Positions 1-10,842 of a stretch of 64,000 bases of DNA are shown here, piece after piece. Made by a program: the position numbers and the translations under genes. The stretch covers positions 868,001-932,000 of the forward strand of contig LSRY02000032.1 in assembly GCA_001643675.2 (NCBI GenBank), read 5' to 3'. The notes under the pieces were generated by a model. The model saw nothing but the letters and a program-made list of their open reading frames with translations. It was not told where the DNA came from and ran no database searches. The stretch is from Monocercomonoides exilis. Lineage: Eukaryota; Preaxostyla; Oxymonadida; Polymastigidae. Position 1 is the first letter of the stretch, and each line of letters opens with the position of its first letter.

Positions 1-110
1 TTATGCGATGAAAAATGAATGAAAAAATTGACAAAAATGTCGGTGCATGGAAAAATGTAACTATAAACGAATGTGATTATATTCGACGTGATTATATCCG
101 GTTTAGACTG
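1..110 (+). mobile_element. MITE family 1, right end only (cut by window edge)
   Basis: The last 110 bases closely match the right end of the complete copy at 34993-35442. Both end in the inverted-repeat sequence CCGGTTTAGACTG followed by TA (111-112). The left part lies outside the window. No coding capacity is seen. The CAGT-type end and flanking TA suggest a Tc1/mariner/pogo-class non-autonomous element, by inference. Confidence 0.8.
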
Positions 111-559
111 TACATCTTTCATTCTGAAAATATCTTCATCTATGACTTCATCACAATCCGATCGCTTTGATATAACACGGAGTGAATGCAAAAACAATCT
201 CATTATTTCACTTTGATATTTCAGAATTCGGGAATTTGCAAATCATAAGATAAGATAATCTAAAATCAAATCCAGTTTGGTGAAGAACAAGAAAAGAATG
301 ATGGATTTGATGATGAAAGTTTCAATCAGTGCTTCACGCATATGAATGAGATGGAAGCTGTTTCAAAATCATACTGAAAGCCAATTTCGGGAATTTGTTT
401 GAGACAACAAGTCAAAATGTTGTAATTTTTTGAAAGGTTTCGATGAGTTTTTCGTATTTGATGAAGTGTCTAATCAAGGAGAATGGTTGATAATGACAAA
501 GAATTGAAAACAAAAGAAATGGAAGTCATCAATGAAAAAGACAATTTTATGTCGTAATA

Positions 560-850
560 TTTTTTGAAAAGTTCCTTTTGTTTAATTTTCAAACAGAATA
601 AAAATTACATGTCTAAATTTTTTTGAAAAGTTCTTTTTGTTTAATTTTCAAATAGAATAAATATTTCTTATTTCGATCAAATTTCTGTTTCCACTAACCA
701 TATTTTGCTGTAATAAAAACAAAATCTTGACAATGTTTTTATTTCCATTTGAGTGAAGTTTCGTTCGTTGGAACATAAATTTGATCGAAATTTGAAATTT
801 TTTCTTTATTTGAAAATTAAACAAATGGAACTTTTCAAAAAAATATTGAC
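560..850. mobile_element. MITE family 2, copy A, with a doubled left end
   Basis: Two long inverted arms face each other. The left arm starts near 611 with GTCTAAATTTTTTTGAAAAG and the right arm ends near 850 with its complement. A second partial left arm sits just before it (about 560-605), so the end is tandemly duplicated or one copy is nested in another. Related copies lie at 21241-21472, 23216-23455 and 34743-34982. The short open frames inside are not credible genes. Confidence 0.75.
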
Positions 851-2030
851 TTATGGAGAAGAAATAGGAGAAAATGAGATCAGCAAAACATCAAAGAATA
901 GAAAGGATAGAATAGAAATGAGAAAAGAAGACAATAGAGAATGAGTTTTCACGCAAAATAAAAAAGGTTGTTGAAATTGGTATTTGAAAAAAAAATGAAA
1001 AATTGTAAAAAGTATTTTAGACAAAGCAGGAAAAATTTTAAAAATTCGAAGCAACGTCGATTTTTTGGTTTGACAATTTGCTTCAAGAAACTCTTTCATT
1101 TTTTTCTTCAGAAGTGTTTTCCAATATTTATTTAGAATAATGAAACAAAAATAATAAAACATTTCACATATAAGGAAAATATTTCACTTCAGGCACTTTC
1201 ATAGAAAAATTTTGCACTTTTCATCGAATTTTTACGATCAAAAAACACACTAAAAATGAGTCCATTTTTTTTACATTCGTAAAATGTCACAAAACATTTT
1301 GTTATTTCATCAATGAAACCTTCTAATGGATTTAAAAATCAAATTAATTTTTAAATCTGAGAAAGAAAAAATTAAGTTAAGAGTGAAGCAATTTTACATT
1401 GCCTTGTAAAAAAAAATGCTTAAAAGTTCGTATTTTCGTCCAAATAATAAATAAATGTGACAAGCAATCTTTTTGTTCTTTTTTTAAATTTATTATATTT
1501 TTTTCTTAATTTATTTATTTTTTTTATCTATGGATTCTGCAGTGACAGAACTGATGGCAGTTGACTCAATTGACAATTTTTGATTTAAAAATGCAAACAA
1601 GTCAGAACGATCAATTTCCCATTGTTGTATTCCAAATAATTATTTATTTTTTATTTTTTATTCTAAAAATTTTGGTTTTTTTTTACAATAATTTATTTTT
1701 GTTATAGTATTAATTTATTCATTTTTGTTTATATTTTGTTTCTGCAATTCCGTCAATTCTTCAACGTTTTTTTCTATAAATCCTTCAGTTACACATGCTT
1801 TATTCAATGAAAGAAATGACGTAACAGATCTAACTTGAACAACATTAATCTTTTGGGATATAACATTTAAACATTTATCAAAAATTATTTCTTTCTTTGA
1901 TCAAATGTTTCTGATCCAATAAATGTAATTAATAAATCTAATTTTTCATCTACAAACCATTTGTAACATCAAGCTAACAAAGTTGATTTTGTTTTTTTAT
2001 TTTGAAGGATATATTTCCTTAACTTGTATA
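851..2030. other. AT-rich intergenic DNA upstream of the giant gene
   Basis: No gene is supported. The stretch holds a small repeat (1174-1442) and AT-rich, homopolymer-rich sequence. The last about 26 bases before the ATG at 2031 (from AAGGATATATTTCC at 2005) are shared with the second giant gene, so only a minimal leader belongs to the duplicated unit. Confidence 0.7.
1174..1442. mobile_element. Small repeat, family 3, copy 1
   Basis: This segment starts GGAAAATATTTCACTTCAGG and ends CGTATTTTCGTCC. It matches 22273-22538 along its length with many substitutions, including a shared block around ATCTGAGAAAG and the start AATATTTCACTTCAG. The ends form a short imperfect inverted repeat. It has no coding potential. 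It is probably a non-autonomous element, because copy 2 interrupts a transposase reading frame. Confidence 0.6.
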
Positions 2031-5000
2031 ATGTTATTGTTGTTTTGTGTTTGTTGTTTTTATGGAGTTGTTGGGTGTTATGAGATAAACAATTGTTTTT
2101 TGAGAGATTTTGGTGATGAAAAGAAATCAGAAAGTTTAACCACTTTCACAAAACCACAAATAGCTGATGCACACATTCTGTTCCACAATGCTTCTTCTGC
2201 GATGATTCATGTTGATTTTTGGACTGTTCATTCGGAAGATCATGTGTTTGTTGTTGATGAAAAGTCCAAAACGAAGTTGGTCGATATCCGCTTTTGCATG
2301 AAGCATTCTTGTCCACAGCACACCCTTTTCTTGTCGAATGGCTTTGTTTGGGCATCGAATCTGAGTTTCGTTTCATTTGATTGCAGATGCTCAATTCCAT
2401 CGATTGTCTCCTCTGCTCCAGGATTTGAGAGCCAAAATGAAGGGAAAACTGTCTTGGAATGCAGTGCAATCAGTTTGCATGTGATTTCAACAACATGCCC
2501 CTTTGTGAATGATTGTGGCACTTCATTTGTGTCTTTGGAGGATTGCCACTTTTTCAATGTCACACAACAGAAAAGAGTGAAAACCGTCTCCTTGTCGAAT
2601 ACAAAAGCGATTGTTGACAGCTGTGATTTTTCGGATATGACAACACCATATTATGGATGCATTGTCAGTGGATTGCTTTCTACAGGAGGTTTTGCAGTGT
2701 TCAACACATCTTTTCGAAAATGCAGTTACAGCAAAACTGTTGTCAATACAGTTACAACAAATGGAACAGAACCTGTGTTTTTCTCCGACACTTATTTCAG
2801 TTGCAAATCTGAAAATCATGGAGGTGCCATTTATCATCGTATTAACTATCCAATGACAATTGAGAGATGCATGTTCTTTGAATGCAATTCTTCTCAAAGT
2901 GGAGGAGCCATAGGAACCGACAATGCACCAGCGCTGAGTGCATTAATCATCAACAATACAATTGGAGAAAAATGTTTTGCTGCTCTTTTTGGTGCATTCA
3001 TGATGAGTGATTATCAGAAAAACATGCAAATGCGAAATACAAACATTTCTGATTCTTATGGAAATAATTGCGGGGGCGTATATCTGAATAGGTATCCTGG
3101 AAACATATTAATTGTTCGCTGTTATTTCAATAATTGTTCTGATGAAGGAGATAGAATACTTTTGAGTTCAGGAGGCATTTTGATTGGAGATGGGCACAAC
3201 GTGTCAATTAGTGATTGCAGTCTAACAAAATGCTCTGGTCTAACAGCAGGAGGCATTTGCTTTTGGGGAGATAAAGATTGGGGTGGTGATTATACAGGGG
3301 TTGTGATGTTTTGCTTCTTTGAAGAAAACTCAGCCAGAAATGGAGGAAAAGATGTTTCAGTAATGGGGAAGTGGGTTGAGAATGCAGACCAGTCAATGTT
3401 GATTGAATGCCGATCAAAAACACTGGGATCGAATCGAGTGATGCATGGTGAAAGTGATGTGAGTGAGTGGATTCCATATTATTATTCTGGAGCGTTGTTC
3501 GTGAACAGCGAGACTGGAGATGACAACGAGGCTTGCGGAAAGAATGAAAGGAAGTGCAGGACAGTGGGCTATATCCCTGTGTTGGTTGATCCGCAAAAAG
3601 CAGAAAGCACAAGAGTGGTGATTGAGTCACCGAGGATTGTCGAGCATGGCTGCAATGTGGCAAACAAGAAAATAGAAATTGTTGGGAGCACAGGTGGAGA
3701 GCTGACAATAACAACTGCTCTCGCATCGACTTCACTATTTTCAGTTGTGGATGGGCATTTGAGCACAAGCTCGATTCAGATCATTCATGATGCAGCACAA
3801 TCGACTGCAGATTCATTGGTGTTTCTTTTGGAAGGATCAGGGTCACTCCATGTGGATGGTTGCACCCTCACGTCAGGGAGCGGACACTCTGAGTCAAATG
3901 CATTCTCCAGCTCGATGATAATGCTGAAAGGAGGCGAGGCCACAGTCGAAAACACTCACATCACATCCTTCTGGCTGCTGGATGCATCGTGTATTTTGCT
4001 TTGTGGATCGTGCTCATTGAGAGTTTCGAACTGCACACTGGAGAATATTGTCCGAAACGGAGGAGAAGGTGGAGGTATTTCAGCAACCATTGAATCTGGT
4101 TGTGAGCTTGAAATATGTGAATGTGCATTTGACAATTGCACAGCAAAAGAAGGAAATGGAGGAGGAGTGAAAGTTGTTCTGGAAAGAGGAGGAAGCCTTG
4201 TTATTGGTGAATCGACAAACGCCACATCCCTTTCTGTGTGTTCTGCACAAAGAGCCAATGGAAAAGGAGGATTTGGAGGTGGGCTGTGCATCTCCAGCAT
4301 AGCCGAAGATGTGTCGCTCAGTCTGATCAACCTCGGATTTGCAGACAACAGTGGATCAGTGGGAAGGGATGTTTATGCTTCATTGAAGGATCTCAGGACA
4401 AAAGTGAACAATGTGACATTTTCATGGGCATTTTTCATCGAGTCGGAAAAACGGGAGAACTCGCTGTGTGGAGTTGATGGAAACTTTTTCGAAAACGATG
4501 TGGATCTCTTCATCTTCATCACAGGGCTTCAATCAACAACAATCGGCACAAGTGGCAGTGAAGGCGAAAACGCCATATACTGTGGAAATGATGTTCCCTG
4601 CAAAACACTGGATTATTCCATTCAGCAAGCTGCGGGTATTGGAGAGTTGACAATCACGATCCATTTGTCAACCACACTGTCTTCGGAGACTGTTCTGAAC
4701 TCTCACACAATAAAGTCAGGCAGCGACTCAGAATGCAATCTTGTTGTTAACTCATCACTTGAAGGGCAGACAGGAAAAGTGATCTCGACAACAGGAGTGC
4801 TGAAGTTGAACAAGATTGCGTTTTCGATTCCTTCATCGTTTGTCCATTCACAGAACACGCTGATTCATTCGCATTCAACAGCAAGCGAACTCACAGTCAA
4901 TGGCTGCCAATTTGTGAACCAAACATCAGCTCCCATCTCGTATGTGCTGTTTGATGTTTCTGAAGGAAAACTCAGAATGGAAGACATCACACTTTCATCG

Positions 5001-8000
5001 ATATCCTTTTCGGGAAAGGTGTTTGCAATTACCCCGTCTGTTGATGCTGAGATCATCTCACTCAATGTGAGCAATTCAGAATTGGGCACAAATCCCTTGT
5101 TATCTGTTGATGGATCTGCGCAACCTCAGAATTCCCCATCAGCTCGCAACAGTGACCTCACACCGTCTTTGACTTTCAAAACATGCACATTCGGAGAAAT
5201 AGCTGTTTGTGAAGCAGATTGCTCGGGGGTCATCTCGACTGGTGCCTCCATTCCCTTGTTGTTTGATGGATGCACATTTGAGAGCATTTCATCACCAACA
5301 AGTGTTGAAGGAGGAGCAATGAGGATCTCGGTTGAAGAGTCTGGGAGCTTTTCAATCAATGGAACGAGCGTGAGCCAAAAGTGCAGCTGCGAAAACAGAA
5401 GGGTTGGGAAGGGAGGCTTTCTTTGGATGCATTTCCCTGAAAGCCATGGAGACTTTGCTCTGGGGATGATGAGCCTGAAAGAGAACAGCGCATTCACTGG
5501 CCGTGATGTGTTTGTCACCTGCAAGGACTTGCTTGAGATTGTTGATCCGTCATCCTTTTCGTTCGCTGCGGCAGTTGCCGAGTCTGAAAGAAACAATTCT
5601 CTGGTGGGCACTGATTCATCTTGGTTTCATTCCCAGGATGAAGATCTGTTTGATTTGGTTCTGGGATATCGAAGCCGAGTCATTTATGTGAACTCGACAA
5701 AAGGGATGAACCACATTGGATGTGGGAAACTCTCGTTCCAGTGCACAAGCGTTGACTATGGGATCACACGAGTGGCAGATGGCGAAGAAAGAAGGATTGA
5801 GATTGGCGAGACAGGAAATGTGGGAGATGAATTCGATCTTGTTCACCTCCTGATTGAGTCAAACAGCGAAGAAACAGCTGTTCTTTCTGTGAGTGGTGCC
5901 ATCCCCAAAACGAGAGATTGCATTGTTGAGGTTGGAGATGGGGTTGTGAAAGATGTGGCATTCTCACTTCCAGGTGCCTTTGTGAATGGGCACAGCACCT
6001 TGTTTGCATTGCCATTTCCCACATCTGTGCTGACTCTCGAGGCATGCTCCCTCGCCAGTTCTTCATCAACCACAATCTCATTCAATCTTGTTCTTGTCAA
6101 TGGTGGGGATCTTGCTCTGAAGAACTGCAAAATAGAAAACATTGCATCAGCTGTTTCGCTTGTGGAAGTGCTCTATCAAGAGCATCCAAGCAACGAGGAT
6201 GCGAAGGGACACAGCATTGTGTTTGATTCATGCTCATTTCTTTCGACAACAGAAACAGGGAACACAGCAAGCACAGCAAAAATTGATTCCTCAGACAGTG
6301 ATGTGTCTGTGACAGTTAAGAATTCGACATTTTTGAAGTGCTGCGCAGACTCGAGCAGTTGTGGCGGGGCATTGTTTGTTGGATTGGGCAAAGGCATCTC
6401 ACTGGAGGTGAACGATTCGAGCATGAGCCTGTGTGAGACAGCAGTCGGGAAAGGAGGAGGGATGTATCTGAACGGGGCAGATGCAAAGCATTCGCTCCTG
6501 CCATTCGTGATTTCGAGTGTGACATTCTCGAGCAACAACGCTATTGTCGGGCGCGACATATTCATCCAGTGCGACAACTTGTCCACTCAGATCAGCGAGC
6601 GCCACTTCCTTCTGGATTTCAGAGAGCCCCCATTCAACAGACACAACTCGATATGGGGCATGGATGCAGCACTTCCATCACACGATGTTGACATCATCCC
6701 CATGGTTGTGATGTATCAGAGCGAGCTGATATTTGTGAGTGGAATTGCTTCTGGCGCTGCTGATGCAAAGTCATGTGGAAGTGTGTTCTCGCCATGCCGT
6801 TCGCTGTCATATGGGGTGCTGCATGTGATCCCTTCGATCTACAGTCAAGTGATTGCAGAATCCGAGACAGCAGTCTCTGAAGAAGTGGTGTTCCGAGATG
6901 TGGCTGTGAAGAGCTCTTCATTGAACAGCCACTGCCGTGTGCTGCTGGGAGGCACAACAGCAAGTGAAACGAAGTATTCGGGATTAATGGGGTGTACGGG
7001 GAGTGTATCTTTCGAGAAGATGGATTTTCTCTTTTCTGAGGAATATGCCTCGTCGCATGTGTCTGTGTTCAACATCCAGAATGGAGCCACCTCAATCATC
7101 TCATGCACATTCACAGGAAGTTCAGAAGCGATGGTGCTCAGCCAGACCCTTTTTGTTGTTTCAGCAGGGCTGTTGGATGTGCAAAAAGTGGTGTTTGACT
7201 CGCTCAACATCCACAGCGATATTCTTCTCCTGAGTCCATCAGCAAGCACTTACATCAGTCAGATCCAGGTCAAGGCGGTTGTTTCAGATTCTTCATTGGT
7301 TGTGGCAAATCAGGCAAGTGCAACGATGATTGATGTGGAAATCGACAATTCGTCATGGGGGAAAGGAATGATCACAGCCTCTTCATCGAATGTTTCTGTT
7401 TCGTCGTTGACTTGCTCATCTGTGGAGGCTGAAACAGTTATTGCTTCAGCTCATTCGAGCTTGTCGATTGAAAAGATAAAACTCATCAAATCAACAATCA
7501 AAAAGCATGCCATTCTGGTGGAGTCATTGCATGGGCAGGTGATTGTCAAGGAATTGTTTGTTGAAAACATCAAACTCTGCAGCGGATGTGTTGTGTGTTG
7601 CACTTCTCAGCAGAATGATTTGACAGAACGAAACGATGGATTGTGCAGCATAATGCAGGCATCGTTCAGCAACATCACATGTGCATCAAGGGTTGAATCA
7701 AAAGCAGCAAGTGTTTTTGACTGCTTTTTGAGCAGATATCCGATCCATCTGCAAAACTGCTCAGCTGTGAATTGCACTTCTCAGCCAATGAAGGGAGCAA
7801 TCGCCTCCTTCAACTGCTGTTCAAATGCTTCTTTCGATTTGTGTGTGTTTGATGGAAGTTCGTCAGCCAAAGATGAAGGCTGGAAAAGAAACGAAGGAAT
7901 GAATGAGGTGTGCATGTGGAATGAATCGATTGTGGGTCTGGTGAACTCGAGTGCTTTCATGAAAGACACAACAATCGAAAACTCTCCGTTTGGTGGATTG

Positions 8001-9977
8001 TCGATTTCTGGTGGGAAAGCAGACATTGAGAAAGGAGATTTTGCGAACAATAACCCGCAGATCGAAAAATACCCATCAGCCAGAAGAAATGTCTTCTGTT
8101 CTGATTCCGGAGCATTGGTTGTTTCGAGCCTGAAAGGGGGAGATGGAACAAAGGAGAACTCATCATTGTGGATGTTGAGCGAAGGGTGCAATGCTTCGGG
8201 GATTGTGGCTGACCGGTTGTCATCCTTCTTTATTCCTTCATTGGATTCTGTCGCCTTTGTGAAAGCAGGAAATGAAGCTGTTCTGACGTTTGTTGGAAGG
8301 CTGTTGCTTCCTTGCAACATCTCGGTCAGCCTCACATTTGCGAGAGGGGTCGAGCAGGAAGTCGAAAAATACCAGATAGACAGCGATGATGGATATGTTG
8401 GAGAAGAGGAAGTGAGGGCTTCAATCCCTTTGTCTCGATTTGAAAATGCAAGTGATGAAACTGAGATATCTGTGGAAATCTTATTTGGGAATGTTGATTC
8501 TCCTTCATCAACAAAATCATTCATTCTGAAGAACAAGACTGAGCCTGATCCAAAAGGAGATGAAAGGATTGTTGAAGGAGGATACAAAGAAGGAAAATCT
8601 TATTGGTTGTTGATTGTTATAATCATGGGCGTTATTTTATTAATAGTGCTTATTGTATCAATAATTGTGACGATTCGATGGAGGAAGGTTAAAAGAAGGA
8701 CAGAAGAGTTGGAAGTGATTGTGAATGACACAGTGAAAAAGGATCCAAAGCTTATTGAGATGGTGACAATGGAGATGTCGCCTGAGGAGCAGTGGAGGAG
8801 AGCAGAGAGAGAGGCAGAGAAGAAGAACGATGAGAGGATTAAGAAGAGGGTGTATGAGAAAAGCTTGGGACACTCGGAATCATCTGAACATCTTCTATCT
8901 GAGAGTGGATCGACTGAATATATTCTTGGAAATGACTCTGATAAGATTCCTCAATGGATGCTGGAGAAGGTTGAAGAAGAAGAGACAAGAAAGCAGACTC
9001 CATCACCATCCATCTCATCCACTTCAACCACATCAACAACTGATTCAGATTCAACATTTGTTCGAGGAGAAGATCTATGCCCAACCACCTCGTCCATGTC
9101 AAATCTGGTGGATGCAATGGCCTGTTCATCGCCTCATGAAAAACTGATTGTGGACTTGAGGGATTCGTTGTTTATGCTGCTTCACGGGAGGAACGAGAAG
9201 AAGGAGATGGTGATTGGGAATCTGCAGGAGAGGGAGATGACTGGCGCTCAGATCCTGTTCTGGGTGGCGAATCTCGCACTCCACTCGTTTGAGGATGGGG
9301 AAGAAGGTCTTTCCTCTCTGGCCAATCTGAGTCCTCATATCGTGCTGTTCTCAGAACATATGGTGATCTGCATTGTGATGCATTCAGACTTCTCTTCTGA
9401 TGATGATTCAGATTCTTCTTCCATCTCTTCAACAACAGTTGTCACATCTAAAAGCGATGATGAAGATGAAGATTCACTTCCTTCATCTGCCTTTGAGGAT
9501 GAAGATGATTTCAAAAAAGAGTGCCTGAGATGGAAGGCTCCTGAGCTGCTGATGAACAAGAAGATGGGAGCAACAAAAGAGTCAGTGGCATTTTCGATCG
9601 GGATGATGCTGTGGGAGTGCTTGACGCTGAAGATTCCGTTTGGAGAGTATGAAGCCGAAGTTGCTGGGCAGAAGATCATGAATGGGGAAAGGCCAAACAT
9701 GGAGAATACGCATGCAGAATCGATGTTGATGGATGTTGCAAAAAGAGCAACATCGATGAATTGGCAGGAGAGGTTCACGCTTGGAGAGCTGAAGCGCGAG
9801 TTTATTCAGCGGTTTCCGGCAGGGGCTGTAATAATCACAATGTCAGATGCAATTGACATGGAAAGGAACAGGGACAGCAGCGGCAGTAACAGCTACAGCG
9901 ACAGCGACAGCAGAGGAGGAAGCTTGGAGGAAGCAGATTCGTTGCTTGGAGGCAGTGCGCTCTGCTCCGAAAAGTGA
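2031..9977 (+). CDS. Giant surface protein: signal peptide, four beta-helix modules, TM, pseudokinase (copy 1)
   Basis: This is a single uninterrupted frame of 2648 residues. The ATG at 2031 opens a hydrophobic signal peptide (MLLLFCVCCFYGVVGC); the frame is open upstream but has no earlier ATG. The ectodomain is rich in N-glycosylation sites and GGA/GGG turns typical of pectate-lyase-like parallel beta-helices. About four modules of roughly 350 residues start near residues 488, 836, 1217 and 1566 with a hydrophobic strand, CG, PC and a YG/YS-I/V motif. They end in GRDV and NSL-G-D motifs. A membrane helix lies near 2191-2218, then a basic/acidic Ser-rich linker. A kinase-like region follows from about 2369: the APE motif (WKAPELL) and helix F (SIGMMLWE) are clear, but the HRD and DFG positions read LSPH and MHSDF and no glycine loop or VAIK lysine is seen, so it is a pseudokinase. 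An inverted near-twin lies at 43506-51398. The ligand is unknown. Confidence 0.9.
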   Translation: MLLLFCVCCFYGVVGCYEINNCFLRDFGDEKKSESLTTFTKPQIADAHILFHNASSAMIHVDFWTVHSEDHVFVVDEKSKTKLVDIRFCMKHSCPQHTLFLSNGFVWASNLSFVSFDCRCSIPSIVSSAPGFESQNEGKTVLECSAISLHVISTTCPFVNDCGTSFVSLEDCHFFNVTQQKRVKTVSLSNTKAIVDSCDFSDMTTPYYGCIVSGLLSTGGFAVFNTSFRKCSYSKTVVNTVTTNGTEPVFFSDTYFSCKSENHGGAIYHRINYPMTIERCMFFECNSSQSGGAIGTDNAPALSALIINNTIGEKCFAALFGAFMMSDYQKNMQMRNTNISDSYGNNCGGVYLNRYPGNILIVRCYFNNCSDEGDRILLSSGGILIGDGHNVSISDCSLTKCSGLTAGGICFWGDKDWGGDYTGVVMFCFFEENSARNGGKDVSVMGKWVENADQSMLIECRSKTLGSNRVMHGESDVSEWIPYYYSGALFVNSETGDDNEACGKNERKCRTVGYIPVLVDPQKAESTRVVIESPRIVEHGCNVANKKIEIVGSTGGELTITTALASTSLFSVVDGHLSTSSIQIIHDAAQSTADSLVFLLEGSGSLHVDGCTLTSGSGHSESNAFSSSMIMLKGGEATVENTHITSFWLLDASCILLCGSCSLRVSNCTLENIVRNGGEGGGISATIESGCELEICECAFDNCTAKEGNGGGVKVVLERGGSLVIGESTNATSLSVCSAQRANGKGGFGGGLCISSIAEDVSLSLINLGFADNSGSVGRDVYASLKDLRTKVNNVTFSWAFFIESEKRENSLCGVDGNFFENDVDLFIFITGLQSTTIGTSGSEGENAIYCGNDVPCKTLDYSIQQAAGIGELTITIHLSTTLSSETVLNSHTIKSGSDSECNLVVNSSLEGQTGKVISTTGVLKLNKIAFSIPSSFVHSQNTLIHSHSTASELTVNGCQFVNQTSAPISYVLFDVSEGKLRMEDITLSSISFSGKVFAITPSVDAEIISLNVSNSELGTNPLLSVDGSAQPQNSPSARNSDLTPSLTFKTCTFGEIAVCEADCSGVISTGASIPLLFDGCTFESISSPTSVEGGAMRISVEESGSFSINGTSVSQKCSCENRRVGKGGFLWMHFPESHGDFALGMMSLKENSAFTGRDVFVTCKDLLEIVDPSSFSFAAAVAESERNNSLVGTDSSWFHSQDEDLFDLVLGYRSRVIYVNSTKGMNHIGCGKLSFQCTSVDYGITRVADGEERRIEIGETGNVGDEFDLVHLLIESNSEETAVLSVSGAIPKTRDCIVEVGDGVVKDVAFSLPGAFVNGHSTLFALPFPTSVLTLEACSLASSSSTTISFNLVLVNGGDLALKNCKIENIASAVSLVEVLYQEHPSNEDAKGHSIVFDSCSFLSTTETGNTASTAKIDSSDSDVSVTVKNSTFLKCCADSSSCGGALFVGLGKGISLEVNDSSMSLCETAVGKGGGMYLNGADAKHSLLPFVISSVTFSSNNAIVGRDIFIQCDNLSTQISERHFLLDFREPPFNRHNSIWGMDAALPSHDVDIIPMVVMYQSELIFVSGIASGAADAKSCGSVFSPCRSLSYGVLHVIPSIYSQVIAESETAVSEEVVFRDVAVKSSSLNSHCRVLLGGTTASETKYSGLMGCTGSVSFEKMDFLFSEEYASSHVSVFNIQNGATSIISCTFTGSSEAMVLSQTLFVVSAGLLDVQKVVFDSLNIHSDILLLSPSASTYISQIQVKAVVSDSSLVVANQASATMIDVEIDNSSWGKGMITASSSNVSVSSLTCSSVEAETVIASAHSSLSIEKIKLIKSTIKKHAILVESLHGQVIVKELFVENIKLCSGCVVCCTSQQNDLTERNDGLCSIMQASFSNITCASRVESKAASVFDCFLSRYPIHLQNCSAVNCTSQPMKGAIASFNCCSNASFDLCVFDGSSSAKDEGWKRNEGMNEVCMWNESIVGLVNSSAFMKDTTIENSPFGGLSISGGKADIEKGDFANNNPQIEKYPSARRNVFCSDSGALVVSSLKGGDGTKENSSLWMLSEGCNASGIVADRLSSFFIPSLDSVAFVKAGNEAVLTFVGRLLLPCNISVSLTFARGVEQEVEKYQIDSDDGYVGEEEVRASIPLSRFENASDETEISVEILFGNVDSPSSTKSFILKNKTEPDPKGDERIVEGGYKEGKSYWLLIVIIMGVILLIVLIVSIIVTIRWRKVKRRTEELEVIVNDTVKKDPKLIEMVTMEMSPEEQWRRAEREAEKKNDERIKKRVYEKSLGHSESSEHLLSESGSTEYILGNDSDKIPQWMLEKVEEEETRKQTPSPSISSTSTTSTTDSDSTFVRGEDLCPTTSSMSNLVDAMACSSPHEKLIVDLRDSLFMLLHGRNEKKEMVIGNLQEREMTGAQILFWVANLALHSFEDGEEGLSSLANLSPHIVLFSEHMVICIVMHSDFSSDDDSDSSSISSTTVVTSKSDDEDEDSLPSSAFEDEDDFKKECLRWKAPELLMNKKMGATKESVAFSIGMMLWECLTLKIPFGEYEAEVAGQKIMNGERPNMENTHAESMLMDVAKRATSMNWQERFTLGELKREFIQRFPAGAVIITMSDAIDMERNRDSSGSNSYSDSDSRGGSLEEADSLLGGSALCSEK

Positions 9978-10805
9978 AAAGGTTGCTTGGAGTTTTTGAT
10001 GGCTGAATGGCTTAGACATTTATTCAAAGCGCTGCAAACGGAAGAAAATAATGAAGGCTTGGGGCATGCGAAAGAAAGTCTGTTTCTGAGTTGCTGCCAT
10101 GAACCTTGCAGCACGAATCCGGATTGCCGATCTGAGCTTTTGAGTAAATTTGCTCCTGGAATCAGCTTGCTTTTATACAAAATGCTTTTGCTGTGCGCAC
10201 GGATGCTAGCCATTCATATTTTTTGTTGGTGCTTATCATAAAAGGTGTTCAAATTCATCCGTTTATATAATTTTTGTTTTGCCTTGCAGCCAAAGGTCTC
10301 GTTTGCGTTTATTTGAAAATGCTTTTGTTTTTGAATGAAGATTTGCACGCAATGACTTTGTAACCTCGTTGACGCTCCTCCCTTCCATTTCACCCTCTTT
10401 TCATTTCACAACCAGTTTTATTCATTTGAATTTGCCAAATTTTTAGACTCCGCAATATTGGCAGCAACAGCGCAGAGTCGTTCAGATCAACAAAGCAGAC
10501 CTTGCAAAGCGGAACGTGAATAACAGAGAAAACAAGGATTCAACAACAGAATGAGTTAAAGAGTCGTAGCTACGTGATGTCGCTTGTGGACCGCAGAACC
10601 AATTCCGTATAATTCTTTATATTGCGTTTCAAACAGGCGACTATCTTGGAAAACACATTTTGACTGGCCAGTTGTTTTGTATTTGGCTAAATGAATAATA
10701 CTTTCTTTACGCAAAGTAATTATGGACACGAGAATTTTTCCGATTATGTCGAAGAAATTGAACAGAAATAACAGAATCGAACATATCTAATTGAAATTAA
10801 AATAC

Positions 10806-10842
<37 letters not shown>

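Noticed and set aside
7781-8587. 268-codon minus-strand frame (and its mirror at 44842-45648)
   Set aside because: Both are antisense to the giant genes and conserved only because the sense strand is; they have no domain and many similar shadows surround them.
10540-10610. Possible tRNA-like segment (GAGTCGTAGCTACG...)
   Set aside because: No acceptor stem pairing or GGTTCGAAT-type T-loop could be found.
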